Assembly (NCBI RefSeq): GCF_017916325.1
Contig: NC_090169.1
Coordinates: forward strand, 624,001 to 688,000
Reading direction: 5' to 3'
Source: Leishmania martiniquensis
Lineage: Eukaryota > Euglenozoa > Kinetoplastea > Trypanosomatida > Trypanosomatidae
DNA: 64,000 nucleotides
Positions 19,171 to 32,400 of the stretch are shown piece after piece. Below the pieces are notes generated by a model. That model did not search any database and was not told the DNA's origin. It worked only from the letters and a program-made list of their open reading frames with translations. Made by a program: the position numbers and the translations under genes. The first letter of the stretch is position 1. The number at the start of each line of letters is the position of its first letter.

Positions 19171-22100
19171 TTAGTCGGCAATACGCAAAGCGGTCATGCA
19201 CACTCGAATGCAATGATTGGCTTCGGAGAGGGAGGCTTGCAGGCGGCGGAGCGCCCGCGTCGACGGCGCAGACATCTTGGCCGGCGAGGTGCAGTAGATC
19301 TTGTGCGTCTCCGTCACACCCACGCCAGATTGCAAAAGGACACAGAGACTTTGTACCGTCGCCACCAACCGCGTTGCCACATCCCGGGCTAGCGCTGCAG
19401 CAGCGCGCGTGCGATCCTCCTCGCTGCTGTCCGCAGGCCCTTCCGTCGCCATGGGCATGCTTTCGCTTCGCTCCACAGCGTCATTGTCAGACCGCGGGCG
19501 AGCGAGCAGCACCGCGAGCGACACGACTGCCGGTGAGTTCCACTGAAAGAGAGCGTCTTCCGACTGCAGATCTGGTGAGGAGTTGGAAATGAGGCTGAGG
19601 TGCGGCTGATTCGTGTACGTGCGCATGCCGCTTGCAGCAGCGGCCCTGCCGAGTGCCCATGGCTGCGACGGGAAAAGCGGCTGCGTACCACTGACAGCAT
19701 CGTGGAAGATCGACAAAAACGTTCGGATGTGCTTGACGTGGATAGCGCACTCTGCATGATGCGCGCTCAGCTGCGCCTCCACATCCTCGAGCGACTTGCG
19801 CTGCAGCTGCACGTACGTGGCAAGCTGTGCTGCCGCGACGGATGTGTCTTTGCCAAGTGTCCGCTGCACCGAGGAAACCAAGGCGAGGACAAAGATGCGG
19901 CGCAGAACACGCTGAAGAATGTTGACGCGCTGCGCCTTGGCACTTTCCTCCATAGCAGAGAGCTCGAGCTCGACCTTCTCGAGCTCCTCTTCAACTTGCT
20001 CCAAGCTCACCTCGTGGCTTGCCAATGCAGCCCGCACTGCCATGGCAGGCGCCGCGGACGAGTTCATGAGTTGCCGCTCGACGTAGTCGAATATGCACTT
20101 GTTCTCGCGCACGTTAAAATTGCAGGACATGACGTGGTTCAGCAGGCTGTACCACCAGCGCCAGCTCTCGCTGCTGCTGAAAACACTGAAGACCTCTGCT
20201 ACGCACTCGAAAGGCGGCAGTTCTCCGCACAGACCCTCACGCATAGCCGCCCCGTCGTCGTCGTCGAGTGTGGGGGTGGTTGAGAGTGTGTAGCGGTGCT
20301 GATGAGTGATGTTAGGTTGCCGCGCGGCCCACTGAAGTGCCGCGTCGTTTACCCACGCCGAGACTACCTTCTCCAGAACGGTGGGGGCAGCGGCGTGCGC
20401 GTCAGTATCAGTGGTGGCGCGGCAGCCTTGCCGCTCTGCCGCGAGATTATCCTCGCTGCAGTCATTTCGGCTCAGGGCGACGTAGAGGGCGCGCAGGCAG
20501 AGGTACCGCAGCACGTGGCGGTTGTACGTCGACGCGAGCTGCGGCCATTTGCTGCTCAGGTCGTCTTGCAGAGCTTTGTTGTCCATCAGCTCCTCCACAC
20601 GCTCTGGTGTAAGCGGCAGAGACGCCGGGGACGCCGAGCCACAGGCACCTCCGCTACCACACTGCTTTGAGGGCGCGGAAATGCCTTTTGGCGTCCTTGT
20701 GTGCGTGGCGCTCTGCGTCATGGAAATCACGCTGGGCCTTTCCAGAAACTGCAGGAGCGACCCGATAGCACCACGTGCGAGCATAGTCGTCAGAAGGAGC
20801 GGGTCGAGGTTCTCTTGCTCCCGCTTGATGGCGACCACAGTCGCGCGCAAGGACTCGTTACATGACGCGGCGGCTGCGGAAATGTCATCTCGTAGCTGAG
20901 CGTACGTGGACGCTTTCTCTGCGGCGGCTGCCGACTCCTTCCCGCCATCTGCTGCTTCGTTCGCGGCGAGGGCGACGCTTTGCATCAGCTCAGCCATGAG
21001 CTGCAGCAGCATGGTCAGAGTACTTCTGATCCACCGACGCACCACCTGCTCGCTGACAGAGACTTGACTGTAAACATTATCAATGTCGCTCTGGAGCAGG
21101 CGGAGCATCTCCAGCAGGTCTCGCAGCGTGTGCGCGGGGCTCACCGCTACGGTTGGCGTGAGATTCGAAGAATGCCACGCCGACATGATCGCTGGCGAGG
21201 CCTGCCACACCCCTACGGCAGGAACGAGGCTTAGGATGGAGGTGCTCTGCTCGGAGGGGCTGTTGCGAGCTACCCCGTCGCGCATAGCACCAAACACGTG
21301 CGCACCTTGGTCAATAGGCGAAGGCATGAAAAGATGAAAGTCATGAGTGACACGACCAGTCGCCCCAACAGCTGGGGCTCCTGCGGGGGTGGTTGGCCGA
21401 ATGCTTGACCGGAGCGGAAGATTCAAGAGCGGCGTGGCGATCTCACCCGCCCCCTCGCGGGACGCCGCTGTTACCGGGACCGTATCCGCCATCGAGCACG
21501 CGCTGTCACCGTAGGCGAGTGCATTCGTGGGAAGTGAGATGTCACCTGCCATGCCGTTCGCTCCGTTTGGTCGAGCGGTGTGATCGAGCAGCGCGGGCAC
21601 GTTTGCTTCACCGAAGGTCTGTGAAGTTGGCTCCTCGAGGTCCGCTGCGGTGGTAACGGTGGCTGCAGCTTGCGCGCCCCGCCTCGTGGAGTCCAGTTCC
21701 TCGGGCGTCCCGTTGAAGCGCTGCCGGGCCTTCGTCATCACCTCTCCTTCGCCACCAAAATCGATGTCGTCACTCTCATTGTCGAGAGCGTTCAAGTGGC
21801 TGCCAAGCGATTCCGTTTCCTGGTGGCTTGCCGGCCCACCCAGCTGATCCATCAAAGAAGAATTTGCCGGCAACGGCTGCTCGAGATGCCGCCAGTCCAC
21901 GGTCCCCAAGCCGACCAGTATATCGGTGTTGCCGACAGGCGCGTCCTCGCTCGAGCCCGGCACGGCAGTGCTGCACAGGTGCACGTTGGGTAGCTCCCCA
22001 GCGGCCGTCACGCTTCCGAGCGAGGCGGTGGCACCGCTGCTTCTGAGCGGGTTTGTATTGTTGCCAAGTATGGCGCTGCCCATCGTAGGGGCGCGCGTGC

Positions 22101-23106
22101 CATCCAAATGCGCCGGGGCAAGTGGGTTATCCACTTCCCTTTCGAAGTGCGCCAGCTCCATCATCGTATCACGGTAGATGGAGTGGCTGCGCGAGGCCGA
22201 CGCCGCCAGCGTGTGGGTGAAGGGAGCTGACTGCATAATAGAGTTGCCGAAGCTAAAGATCGGCCGCTCATCGCGGTACGGTGGTGGAATGAGGGAAACC
22301 TGCAATGGTGCGTCGAGGATGGCGGAATGGACGACTCCGACATTCCCAGCCGAGACAGAAGATGAGGATGCCGCAAGGAGGCTGCTATCGTGGCCCAGAT
22401 TCGAGAAGCTTAGCTGCGCCGGCGAGGCGCCGTCGTTGACGTGTTGCTGGTGTGTCAGCCGCTGTCGAAGCGATTGCATAGAGGGTGAAAGGATGCGACA
22501 GCCGCTGCTGTGAGTCGTCGGCGATCCCGATGGGTAAGGCAACGGGCTGGAGTTGGCGTTCCAGTATGAGGCTAGCGGCACTGAGACAGAACTCCCTACT
22601 GCGCGGGTGGGCGACGGCGCTTGTGCGGCTGGCCACCGGTACCCTGACCACGGAGACGTCAAGAGCTGCGAGTCGAGACGGAGCGGGGTGTGGATGCAGT
22701 TGACCGCCTTCACTGTAGACGTTGGCAGGGGTGGGCTCAGCGGTGTCGTGCTGTGCATGCACTGCTGTGGCGCCTTCGGGGTAACATGGCTGCTGCACCC
22801 TTTCAGGGTGGGCTCGGCGCGTTCTTGTCGCGGCTGAGGGGCTGCCGTCTGTCCCTTCGATGTGCCAAAGTCGGCTTGCCCCGACCCGTATGCGGAGGTG
22901 GATGCGCTGGTCGACGAAGGCAGCGAGCTCGAAATGCCGCGGTTCAGCTCCTCCGTCCGCAGACTTTGATGGTGTGGGTTCGTGTTAGACAAAGGACTCG
23001 GCAGCTCCTGCCGAGGACCAAAGAGCTCCCGAATCGCTTGCGCCTGTAGTGAGGCTGCTGGCCCCCCTGCGGAGGCAGTGGACACCTCATACTCTTGCGA
23101 CTCCAT
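19171..23106 (-). CDS. Unrecognised 1311-residue protein, disordered N-terminus and helical C-terminus
   Basis: 1311 residues from the ATG at 23106 (MESQEYEV). Roughly the first 640 residues are Ser/Thr/Pro/Ala-rich and probably disordered, with a short acidic patch (DDIDFGGEGE) near residue 445. From about residue 660 onward the sequence is helical. It includes an aromatic-rich segment (ESWRWWYSLL) near residue 980 and a Glu-rich coiled coil near 1030-1070 (EEELEKVELEL). No domain family is recognised. The C/T tract ends immediately before this ATG with no intervening AG, so the acceptor must lie upstream (perhaps the AG near 23146) or the start is further in. The next in-frame Met is more than 100 residues away, which favours this start. 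Function unknown. Confidence 0.75.
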   Translation of the reverse strand: MESQEYEVSTASAGGPAASLQAQAIRELFGPRQELPSPLSNTNPHHQSLRTEELNRGISSSLPSSTSASTSAYGSGQADFGTSKGQTAAPQPRQERAEPTLKGCSSHVTPKAPQQCMHSTTPLSPPLPTSTVKAVNCIHTPLRLDSQLLTSPWSGYRWPAAQAPSPTRAVGSSVSVPLASYWNANSSPLPYPSGSPTTHSSGCRILSPSMQSLRQRLTHQQHVNDGASPAQLSFSNLGHDSSLLAASSSSVSAGNVGVVHSAILDAPLQVSLIPPPYRDERPIFSFGNSIMQSAPFTHTLAASASRSHSIYRDTMMELAHFEREVDNPLAPAHLDGTRAPTMGSAILGNNTNPLRSSGATASLGSVTAAGELPNVHLCSTAVPGSSEDAPVGNTDILVGLGTVDWRHLEQPLPANSSLMDQLGGPASHQETESLGSHLNALDNESDDIDFGGEGEVMTKARQRFNGTPEELDSTRRGAQAAATVTTAADLEEPTSQTFGEANVPALLDHTARPNGANGMAGDISLPTNALAYGDSACSMADTVPVTAASREGAGEIATPLLNLPLRSSIRPTTPAGAPAVGATGRVTHDFHLFMPSPIDQGAHVFGAMRDGVARNSPSEQSTSILSLVPAVGVWQASPAIMSAWHSSNLTPTVAVSPAHTLRDLLEMLRLLQSDIDNVYSQVSVSEQVVRRWIRSTLTMLLQLMAELMQSVALAANEAADGGKESAAAAEKASTYAQLRDDISAAAASCNESLRATVVAIKREQENLDPLLLTTMLARGAIGSLLQFLERPSVISMTQSATHTRTPKGISAPSKQCGSGGACGSASPASLPLTPERVEELMDNKALQDDLSSKWPQLASTYNRHVLRYLCLRALYVALSRNDCSEDNLAAERQGCRATTDTDAHAAAPTVLEKVVSAWVNDAALQWAARQPNITHQHRYTLSTTPTLDDDDGAAMREGLCGELPPFECVAEVFSVFSSSESWRWWYSLLNHVMSCNFNVRENKCIFDYVERQLMNSSAAPAMAVRAALASHEVSLEQVEEELEKVELELSAMEESAKAQRVNILQRVLRRIFVLALVSSVQRTLGKDTSVAAAQLATYVQLQRKSLEDVEAQLSAHHAECAIHVKHIRTFLSIFHDAVSGTQPLFPSQPWALGRAAAASGMRTYTNQPHLSLISNSSPDLQSEDALFQWNSPAVVSLAVLLARPRSDNDAVERSESMPMATEGPADSSEEDRTRAAAALARDVATRLVATVQSLCVLLQSGVGVTETHKIYCTSPAKMSAPSTRALRRLQASLSEANHCIRVCMTALRIAD

Positions 23107-26100
23107 GGAGGGCGGAGGATGGGAAGAGGAGAAAATCGGTGTGGTCTACGAGTCCGTTGCGGTATATTGTAAGCACGACGGAGGAAGGCAACGACAGCCA
23201 CAAGAGGGACGCCGCAGTGAAATAAAAAAGAATGAAGCGGAACGGAAAGTAACGGCAAATAGCGGCAGGGTGAAAAGTGTGGCGAGGGGAGCCGGAGGGA
23301 TTGTATGGGGCGACACGCCACAGACGAAGGGCGAGGCGAGATGGTGCGGGGATGCCGCCGCAATGAGAAATGAAAAAAAAAACGAATACGGATCGTAAAA
23401 CCGAGCGGAGATGAAGGCGCGATAGGAAACACAACAAAAAACAAATCAAAGAAAATGCGAAGGAAACCGCCGAGTTTTGAACTTCGAGCCCAATTCGGTG
23501 AATGCCTCCGAGTCCAGAGAGGTCCCTCCACCCCACAGACACACACAGACGGATACGGCAAGAAAAGAGGTGAGGGCAGGTGTGAATCGCACGAGAGCTG
23601 ACGGAAGGGGGGGAGCGGAAACGGAACGCGAAACGTAGCTCGGAAGTTGGACACGAAGCGATTCCACAGATGTACAAGCGAGCTCAGTCAACAAAGAAAC
23701 AAAAAGAACGAAAGAGGCAGGAAAGGAATAGAGGACGCGACAGGGCGCCGGATGGCACAGAGAAATACAATACGAAAGGGAAAATAGTGCGCGCCCACGC
23801 AAAATACACGACACACCGAGAGAAGGCGGAGGGAGGAGGAGGAGCACAGCAAACACGGCAGAGAAGAGAAACAGAGTCACAAGAGCCTGAGAGCACACCA
23901 GTGGGAGACAAGAGAGAGGTAAAGCGATGGAAGAGCACTTGCGAGTAGGTGCTCACCCTCAAGGCCCGGCGAATACGCACACGGAACCGCGGCAGAGAGG
24001 AAGATACAGCGGGGGACTTTCTACCTACGCGCGTGCTCCGACTCTGGCACACTTTCGAAGGGCCATACGAAAACGCAGAATGAAGTGCTGATCGATCTTT
24101 TGGCAAAGGTGCTCGCGCGCCTCTCTTTGGGGTAGTCGCGTAGGCAAGGCCAGGAGAGATGTAGCAAAAAGGGAGAAGGTGTGCAAATAGATGGCCGATG
24201 AGACGGACGGCGACCGCGCTAACACGGATGAACGGCAGCAGTGGGGAGGGGGGAGGTGGAGAGGAAGGACTGAAGGATAGGCGCTAACACGTACACACAC
24301 CCATGCGCATGCACGCAGCCCACCAGGGTCCCCCAATCTCTCTGACAAGCGGAAAAATCGAGAGCAGCAGCACCGGACAGCTGAAACCAAAGTGAAAAGG
24401 GTGGAGACAACTCACGAAAACGGGGAAAACACTCAAAAGAGGTGAAAAAAAAAATGAATGCCGAGTGAGAGGGAGAGTTGGGGAGGCCGTCGATGAAGAT
24501 GCACAGCTTGAAGAGAAAAAGGTGCGGGACGAGGGACGCGCACACACATACAGACATACAAGCACAAAGCAACAAGACAGAAAAACGGCGTCGGCCTAAT
24601 ATCTGTATTTATGTATGAGATGTTGTGCCTTCGTGCGACAGGCAGCGGCTGACGCCCCCGAATGGTATCTTTTGCGTTTCGTACCTTTGCGGCCTTCCAC
24701 CCCATCGAAGTTGTTCCGCGCGACCGTGCTTCTGCCTTCCGTGCAGGAATGCCTCTGCGTATGCACGGGAACTTGCGTGCGTATTGGCTCTCGAAACGAT
24801 GCACACTGACTCTGTCTACGTGATACTCCCCGCGCTCCTTTCCTCCTTTTTTTCCTCCTTCTTTTGTCTGGGCACCCCCCACCCCCCACGCGAGGCTTCG
24901 CCTATGCGCGGTTTCCAAGAGCTGCGGAGGGGAACCGCACCACAGCAGAAGGGGGTGTGGTGGAGTGGGTGAGCGGAGCGCGCACAGGAAACGCAACGGC
25001 AAAAAAAAGGAGCGCCTTCTGCGCAATCAGTCTCTGGGTCCGACACGGACCTCACACCAAACCGGAGAGGCGAAATGGGAAGAGGTGTGTGTGTGAGTGT
25101 GAGTGTGTGTGTGGTCGAAATGCTGATAAAAGGTGAGACTATGGCGGCCCCCCTCCCTCCCTCTCACACCATCCAACATAGACAGAGCGGTGCACTGCAA
25201 GGACGCTCCCAGAGGAAGCCGCACCTGCTTCGGCGGAGCGGAGCAGAGAGAAAAAGAGGGGCGTGGGTAGGGCTGGGGGTCGGGGCTGAATGTGTGGAGA
25301 GTGACGAAGGAAGGCAGGAGGAAGAGAACAACAGGCCGCCAGTCGAGAATACACAGTTGACTCCGTCGACTCGGAGCGTTAATTTCTGGGGCCGCGTGTG
25401 CACAGACGGGCAAAAAAGTTCAGAAGAGAGAGAGAGGCAAAGAGCGCCGGCGCAAGAGGTTCTGTTTTTTTCGATCCACGTGTGTGTGTTTGTTTCTGTG
25501 TGAATGAGGGAAGGAGTAAAGAAGTCAGCGCCTAGAATGGAGATGGGAGCGTGTGAGGCGTGTTCCCAGTCGAAGATATGCCTCCGATGCACCCCTTTGC
25601 ACTCCTCTTACAGACTTGTGTGTCGCTCTCTGTGCCTGTTGATACAACGCTGTACTGCTTCCTCTCGCCGTCTTCTCCCCTCTACCTCTCTTTATGTGGG
25701 TTGGCCGGTGCGTCGATGACGGCTTTTTGTCCCCCTGTCTGCTGCTGCGGTGAGTCTACAGCACTAAAAAAAGAAACGAGCTCTGCCGATATCGCTTCCT
25801 CTTTTTTCTATTCGCTTCATTGGCGCCCGCACCACAGGACGATGTCGCCATCATAGTTTTGTGTGTTCAGCGCCGTAGCGGCACCAGGAGTGTGTGCGTG
25901 TTAGATGAGGGAAAGGGTCAAGGGAAGCGGAGGCGAAAGAGAAGAACGCCGGTGGAATGGGTGTGACGACCCGCCGTCGCACAGGCGCGAGCGGAAGGAG
26001 AGGAGGGGTCCACAGATGCCCAACGAAGACAGGAAACCAATGAGGAGAGAGTAGAGAGACCCCGCGCGGCTGAGCCGGTGCTCACCTGCAGCCAAGCGAG

Positions 26101-26448
26101 CAAGGGCTGTGAAAAGGACGCTCCGTCTATGCGGGCGCGTTCGGTGCAGTGGTGGATACCCCTTGCAAGCATCTCCGCGCCCCCCCTTCATGTACTCAGG
26201 CTTCATCGCCACTGGTACTCTTTCACACATCGCCTTTCAATTAAGAATTACACGAAGGCGCAAACGTGCTGCGCGTCAGTTTTCCTACATTGCTGTCCCG
26301 CGTGCCGAAGAGAATCCACGTGCGAAGCGCCGTCTAATGCGGCAGTCCGACAAGCGCGAATATAAGCGGAGGCTGAGCCTCAGAAAGAGAGGGAGGCCTC
26401 TGTCACAGAATAGCCCCCCATCCCACCTCGCCGCCTCGTCTTTCGTGA
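23107..26448. other. Long intergenic spacer, 3.3 kb, no gene recognised
   Basis: The largest gap in the window. From about 23110 to 24500 the + strand is strongly purine-rich, with many GAGAGA and AAAA runs. A mixed segment follows (24590-24830), then purine-rich and GT-rich sequence (25085-25110), then a segment at about 25560-25860 that is pyrimidine-rich on the + strand, the reverse of the general trend. Candidate frames on both strands translate to UTR-like low-complexity sequence. Most of it is probably 3' UTR of VPS13 plus the 5' leader of the next gene. A missed short gene or non-coding RNA cannot be excluded. Confidence 0.55.
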
Positions 26449-29400
26449 TTACAGATTGGTCAGAATGCAGACGTTGCAGGATGCTTCTGAAGCGCCTTGA
26501 AGGACTAGCGATGCGTAGGCGCGCACTTCCTCGTCAGAGCACATGTCCACAAACTCATACCAGTTGATGTGGTGCGCGAACTCTTCCCACGTAATAAACC
26601 CTTCGTGAACCGGGTGCGGCAGCGGTGTCGACTCACGATTGCGCCACCGCGCCTCTCGAAGCGCCTCCAGCTCAACGCAGCGACGACAGGCAACCCGCGG
26701 GATCGAATTACTTGCCGCGCCGCGCACAACCTCGGAAGCACGTGGTCGTCGCCCGCCTCCTCCTGTGCTTCGCAGACTGTACCGTGGCGTACCTCGCATT
26801 TCGGCCAGCGCACGCGCCAGTGCACCACCACCAAACGCTCTGATCTCGGGTGCTCGCGCAACAGCCATGAAGTCGTCCCACGCGCAGCCTCGAGCGACCT
26901 CAGCTACCGTAGCCGTGCGCTGCGAGCTGAGCTGCACGACACGCTCAGGGACCCGAGGCAACCACGATGTTATCGCAGAGGCCGCCTCTTTCGCCTCCCG
27001 CCTATCGTCTGGGGCATAGCCCGCAGGGAATAAGGCTGCGCTGGGATGCTGCAGGAATGTGGCGGTGCCACCAGGGATGGAGCGACTTCCAGACGTGCCG
27101 TGGTCGAGTAGGAGATGGGCGGCTCGCCTGCAAGGCACCCGCTGCTTCTGCCGCCGCCCCGCCCAGAGACCGTCACGACGGTCGGCTGGCGTGTCACTAT
27201 ACGCGTTCAAAAGGTCGGAGACAAAGCTGCGCACCGTGTCTAGCCCCATGATATTCACCAGACTCATGTACTGCTTCTTCGTCTGCTTCACGTAGGACTC
27301 GCGATAGAGGAAGATGAGATGCCAAATGGTGTCGCACACACTGCTCTGCTGAACAGCGTCCCACTGCAACCGTGCGTCCTGCGTCGAGCCGATGAGCAGG
27401 CTGGCCGCACCGGCTAACTTCCAAAGCGGGTCATCCATCGCGCCAGGTGTGCGATAAAGCGAAAGGGAGACGAGTAGCGGGTCGATGACAAGTTGCTGAA
27501 TGGCAACAACTCGACACCCCAGCGGTACAGCAAACTGTGACCGCTGCTGCGACACCCGGGTACTACCCCCTTGCGTTTCCAAGAACAGTTGCTTGGCCGC
27601 CGTCAGCCTCCGCTCGAGGTCCACTTGCCACGGTAGGAGCAGAGCTTGACGCCCTTGATCAGGGCCGGGCGCGTTTAGGCACCGGGACGCTCTCGATGGC
27701 CACAGAGTTTCCCAGCCTGCCTTCACCTCCTCTGCATAGCGCATCATGGCGGTGATGAAGCCATCTTCAATGTGCAACTCCACAGGTGTCAGCCGAAGAG
27801 CCACAACGGAGCAGCACAGAATAGGCGTGACACGCAGAAGTTTGCGCTCAATCTGAAGTCCGCTCTCTCTGTCATCGACGAGCTGCGCGACAACACGCTG
27901 CTTGGCAGACAGACGCTCATCGTCGACCTGAAAGCTGCGGAAGCGCAGCTGAATCCGCTGTACATCGCATCCTTCAGCGTCCTTACGAGGCCCTGCGGGC
28001 GCCGGCCGACTCGTGTCACTCGGCACCCGTGCGCCCTGCAGAAAGGAGAAATCCACTGGCTCGATCGCCAAGAGCAATATGTCCCGCAGCCACCCTTCCG
28101 CCTTGCCAGTGGCGCGGCACAAGACGTACATGCTGGCAAGGTGCAGCGTGAATGAGAGCTGCGGAAAAGGCAGCGTACGGTAGGCATCAATGGTCGGCTC
28201 CGTTGTGATACTCACGGCGTAGCTGATGCCGTGCACACCGCGTACTCGAACAAACAGCAGCGACGACGCCCCCGTGGCAGCGTCGACCACCTCGAGCTCT
28301 CGCTGGAACGCGCCGACGGAGTTCGGCCGATGCCCGATCTGCTGCGGGTCGAAGTTGAGCACGCACCGCGCCGAAGCTGCCGGTGTTGTCTTTGGTCCAC
28401 TGGCCGTTGACCGGCCGACGTCGTTGAGGAGAACCCACAGCTCTACCTCAGCCGGCAGCTGTCCTGCTGCGGGCGGCACGTCCCACGTCCATGCCTTGCG
28501 GCGTCGCGGGAACACCGTCGACACGCGACGCGCCCCACGCTGCCGGAAGCACACCGTAAAGGATGTGCGATTCTCCAGCACCAGAGGCGGCTGAACAGCT
28601 TCCTCCACTTGCACGCACATCATGCAGCCCTTGTGCACGAATGTGGTGATGTTGAACACCTTCGCCTCCTCTCGTCTCACGAAGAGCTCCCCATCTATTT
28701 CTTGAATGTCTTCAGGGCGAAGCGGCGGGAGGCAGTCAGCCACACCCTGCGCATTCTCATTCGGCGCCCCGGGAGGGGCTTGCGGCCAGTGCTGGGCTAG
28801 TGGGACGCGCGCTTGGTAGACCAGGTTCACGTACCGCTCCCCCACAGCGTGCACCTCAAACGGCGGAGACCAGTGGCACTGATCAACGTTGTGCGCCCCA
28901 TCGTCACAGATCATGAAGGAGAAAAGCGGCTGCAGTCTACCGCCCACCACCTCTGATGCCACGAGGGTGTTCACCACCGCCTCGGTGAAGGGCCCCGTTT
29001 GCGTTGCCGGCAGTAGCGAGCCGTTCCCGCCGCTGCTGCTATATTGGGCGAACCGCATCGTGTACGGTGACTTGTTCACCAACACCCAGCGCGGGCGAAT
29101 AGTCACGACACGAGTGTCGCTATAGGCACCCACAGAGGCCTGATGACCCATCTCGACAAGGCATGAAAGAACCCACAAGGCCCCGCGCTTATGGCGGCTG
29201 ACGCAAACAATCACCTGAGCCTCCGCCGCCTCGTGTACCTGCAGCGGCTTCGACGACCAATCCGACCAACTCGCCTGCGAACCGCCCCTGCTCATTCCAG
29301 CATCGGCGGTCTCCCAGAGGCGCAGGAAGAGACCGTGGCTTCCTGCCTCGTTTCTTCTGTTTTTGCGGCCCCACTCTGCAGTTAGACTATTGTACAGGAA

Positions 29401-32400
29401 AGGCTCTGCACGCCTGCCAACAGGGCAGTGGCCGCTGCCGCCCACGTCCGCCTCCCATGGCGCCACCGTCGCCGTGCTCACAGTAAGCCCCGACAGCCCC
29501 GCGAGCGGGGCGACGCACCGCCCTGTATCGCCATGGTGCGGCCTCGTAGTATCGGCCAGTTGTAGCGGCACGCTGGTCTCATTGAAGATCCACTGGGGAC
29601 AGTACAGCACAACCTCTCGTTGAGCGTACTTGATGGCCAGGACGAGGGTTGCTTTGGTGACCGGGTCAGCAACAACGAGTTGTGAGTCACACCGCGCCTT
29701 ATCAAGCGGCGTGTAGACACACGCTGGCTGATGCTGAGCGGTGGACGAGCCGCCGGCCGGAGCAGCAAACCACTGAGCAAGTGCGACACCGTTGGGCTGC
29801 TGCAGTGACACACTAAGGCACACGTCCTCCAGAGGATCCATTTCGGTCACCCCGTAGCTTCCGTCCACACCGACGGCGACGGTGTGCACCTGCGTGTAGA
29901 TCGCCGTATCAGGGGATGTATCGAACAGTCCGGTTCGTCTCCCACGTTGAGTACGGCGCGTTAGCAGCGTGACCATGAAGGGCACACCAACGGCGTTTCG
30001 AATCGTCACCACAGCCTCTGCTGTGACGATGACAGAGCGCAAGGGAGAGAGGAAAGGGTGGCGCAGGACATCCGCCGGCTGTCTCCTTGACTCCTCCACA
30101 CGGAGGAGGAAGAAGGTCTTGTCCGGCTTTCCGGAGAAGACTTCAAAGTTCTTGCCCATAGCAATGCGCCCGACACCGCTGTCGCGACGGCCGTCACTCG
30201 CACTACTCCTGCTACCGTGCACGGAGCTGCATACGCACAGGAGCACAGTTCCCGCCAGACAAGGGAGGCTATCGTACGATATGCCGAGAGATAAAATCGA
30301 GTCTGCGCTCAGCTTAATCTGCTGAGGAGCAGAACTGGGTGATGAGATAGTAGCAACGTTGCCAAGGGCGAACGTCGCGCGGCGGCGCAGCATATTCACA
30401 GGGACGCATTGAGAAGAGGCTGGGGGTACAACGCCAACCGTGTCGTATCCTCCGGAGGCGTTCGGGGCGATTTGCAGCAGCGCCGTGCTGAGGCGATTCG
30501 TGAAGGTCACAGATGTGTGCAGAAGCACCTGCTTTTGGCCCTGCCGCTGACGTGGGACCGAGACATCGGCAAGGATGTAGCGCTGCAGCGGCCCACTGGT
30601 GGCCATAGGTACCCGTTGGACGCCAACGGCGGCCAACGATACCACGGCACCACATGCCCTCGACGCCGGTGCGCTGGAGGGGCGCTCGTGATGCGGCTGC
30701 ACCGTGATCTTCTGGTGCTCTCGCGGAAGCTCCTTACCGTGCATGCGTCGAAGGTTGAACTCCCACTCCTGCCCAGCGTGCAGCACACGCGTGCACGAAG
30801 AGTCGGTACCGTCGTCGTAGCCAGCGCCCGCACGTAGGCGCACGCCCTGCGGATTCGCCATGTGCTCGGGTAAATGAACGACGACAGCGACTCCAGTCGC
30901 CTGCACAATCTTGAATGTGTAAAAGACCGATGTACCCGTGACGGCGCCGTCCGTTATGCCCCGCGTTGCCAGAGCGTCGACTCTGGCCAAATCGAACGTG
31001 TTCCGCAGCATCAGCAGCTGCCGCAGGTTGCGCAGCAGTTCTGAGGAGAAGCACAGCTTGACGCTGCTCGTGCGCGTTGAGAGGCGCAAGTAACCTTTCC
31101 GGTCGTATAGATCCACAACGGAGGCGTTATTACGAGAGGAGAGGGACATATTCACATGCACCGGCTCGAGCACAGGCGCCCAGTGCGACTGGGATAGCTC
31201 ATAGTACTCGAGCTGAAGCGCAAAGCATATCTCTGCGGATGTGTCCTGATACTTGAGTGAGCATTCAGGGATATGGACCTCGTTCGCGTTAATGCAGAAG
31301 AGCGGCATGTCGATGTCCTGGCTATCGTCGATTATGAAGAAGCTCACATATGGGACTTGTACGGAGACTGCGACGCAGGTAATGTCAGCGCCCGCCTCCG
31401 TCGCCAACGCACTCGCGTTGTCGCCGCGACCAGCGTGTGGAGTTCGCGCATACGAGGCGAGGCTCGCCTCGCTGCCGTTCCCGGGCGCGTCCCAGCCGCG
31501 TTGCAGCGAAGACAAGCCAGACCATACGTCGCGACGCACCGCTTCCTGCCAGCGCGACGCGGCCGCCTGGGCGTGGCGCGCTGCCCGAGCCATGAACACA
31601 GCATCGCTGTACCGCGCCCGCACCTCGACGCCTGTTGCGGCGCTGACGTGGAAGGTTCGAGTGCGCACTGGCGATGAAGCGCCATGGCCAGAGCAACGTT
31701 TAGTTTCCTCGGTCATCAGGACCTTCATGGCCCAGTCCGATACAAGGCTAGACAGGTCCACGGCCGCGTTACCCTGTTGTGCTACGTACTCACTTCGAGC
31801 GCCGACATGTGCTAGGTCAAACGCCGCTGTCAGCTCGTCTTCGCCGGTTGTAGAGGATCTAGTGTTCATGAGACACAAGTTCATGTGACTGTAGAGGATG
31901 AGGGTGCGCTGAGCAGATGTGATGCCAGTGTGAACAGTGCCGGTATGCAGCATAGAGGCTACGCCCGTGACAGAGCGCGGCTCCGGAATGCGAAGCTCGA
32001 ACTGCACTTCGCCAGAAAAGCGGTGCCACCTCGGAGACGCCACCTGCCGCCCATCCATGCTGGACAACTCGACTGCGGCGGGCAACGGATGATTCCCACC
32101 GGGCACCCCCACGCCGCGAATGGCGGCGGCATCGTTTTCCCGCACCACGGTGCACGTGTCACGATCGATCACAACATACGAGCCATTGCCAGCGGCAACG
32201 TAGGCCTCGATGGACGGGGCGCTCATGCAGATGATGGCGTTCATGATGCGCAGTGTCACGCCTTCGTCGAGGAAGATGAGGCGACCACGCCGCGCACCGT
32301 TCATGTGAATCGTGTGGCCGTTGCCATAGAGGTACAAAAGGCTGTAGAGCTTATTAGCCACCCGCAGCGGCGTCCGCTCCGACAGCGCCAGATCCTTGCT

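Noticed and set aside
24433..25026. 197-codon minus-strand frame in the 3.3-kb gap
   Set aside because: Composition follows the spacer and there is no recognisable motif; kept only as part of the gap description.
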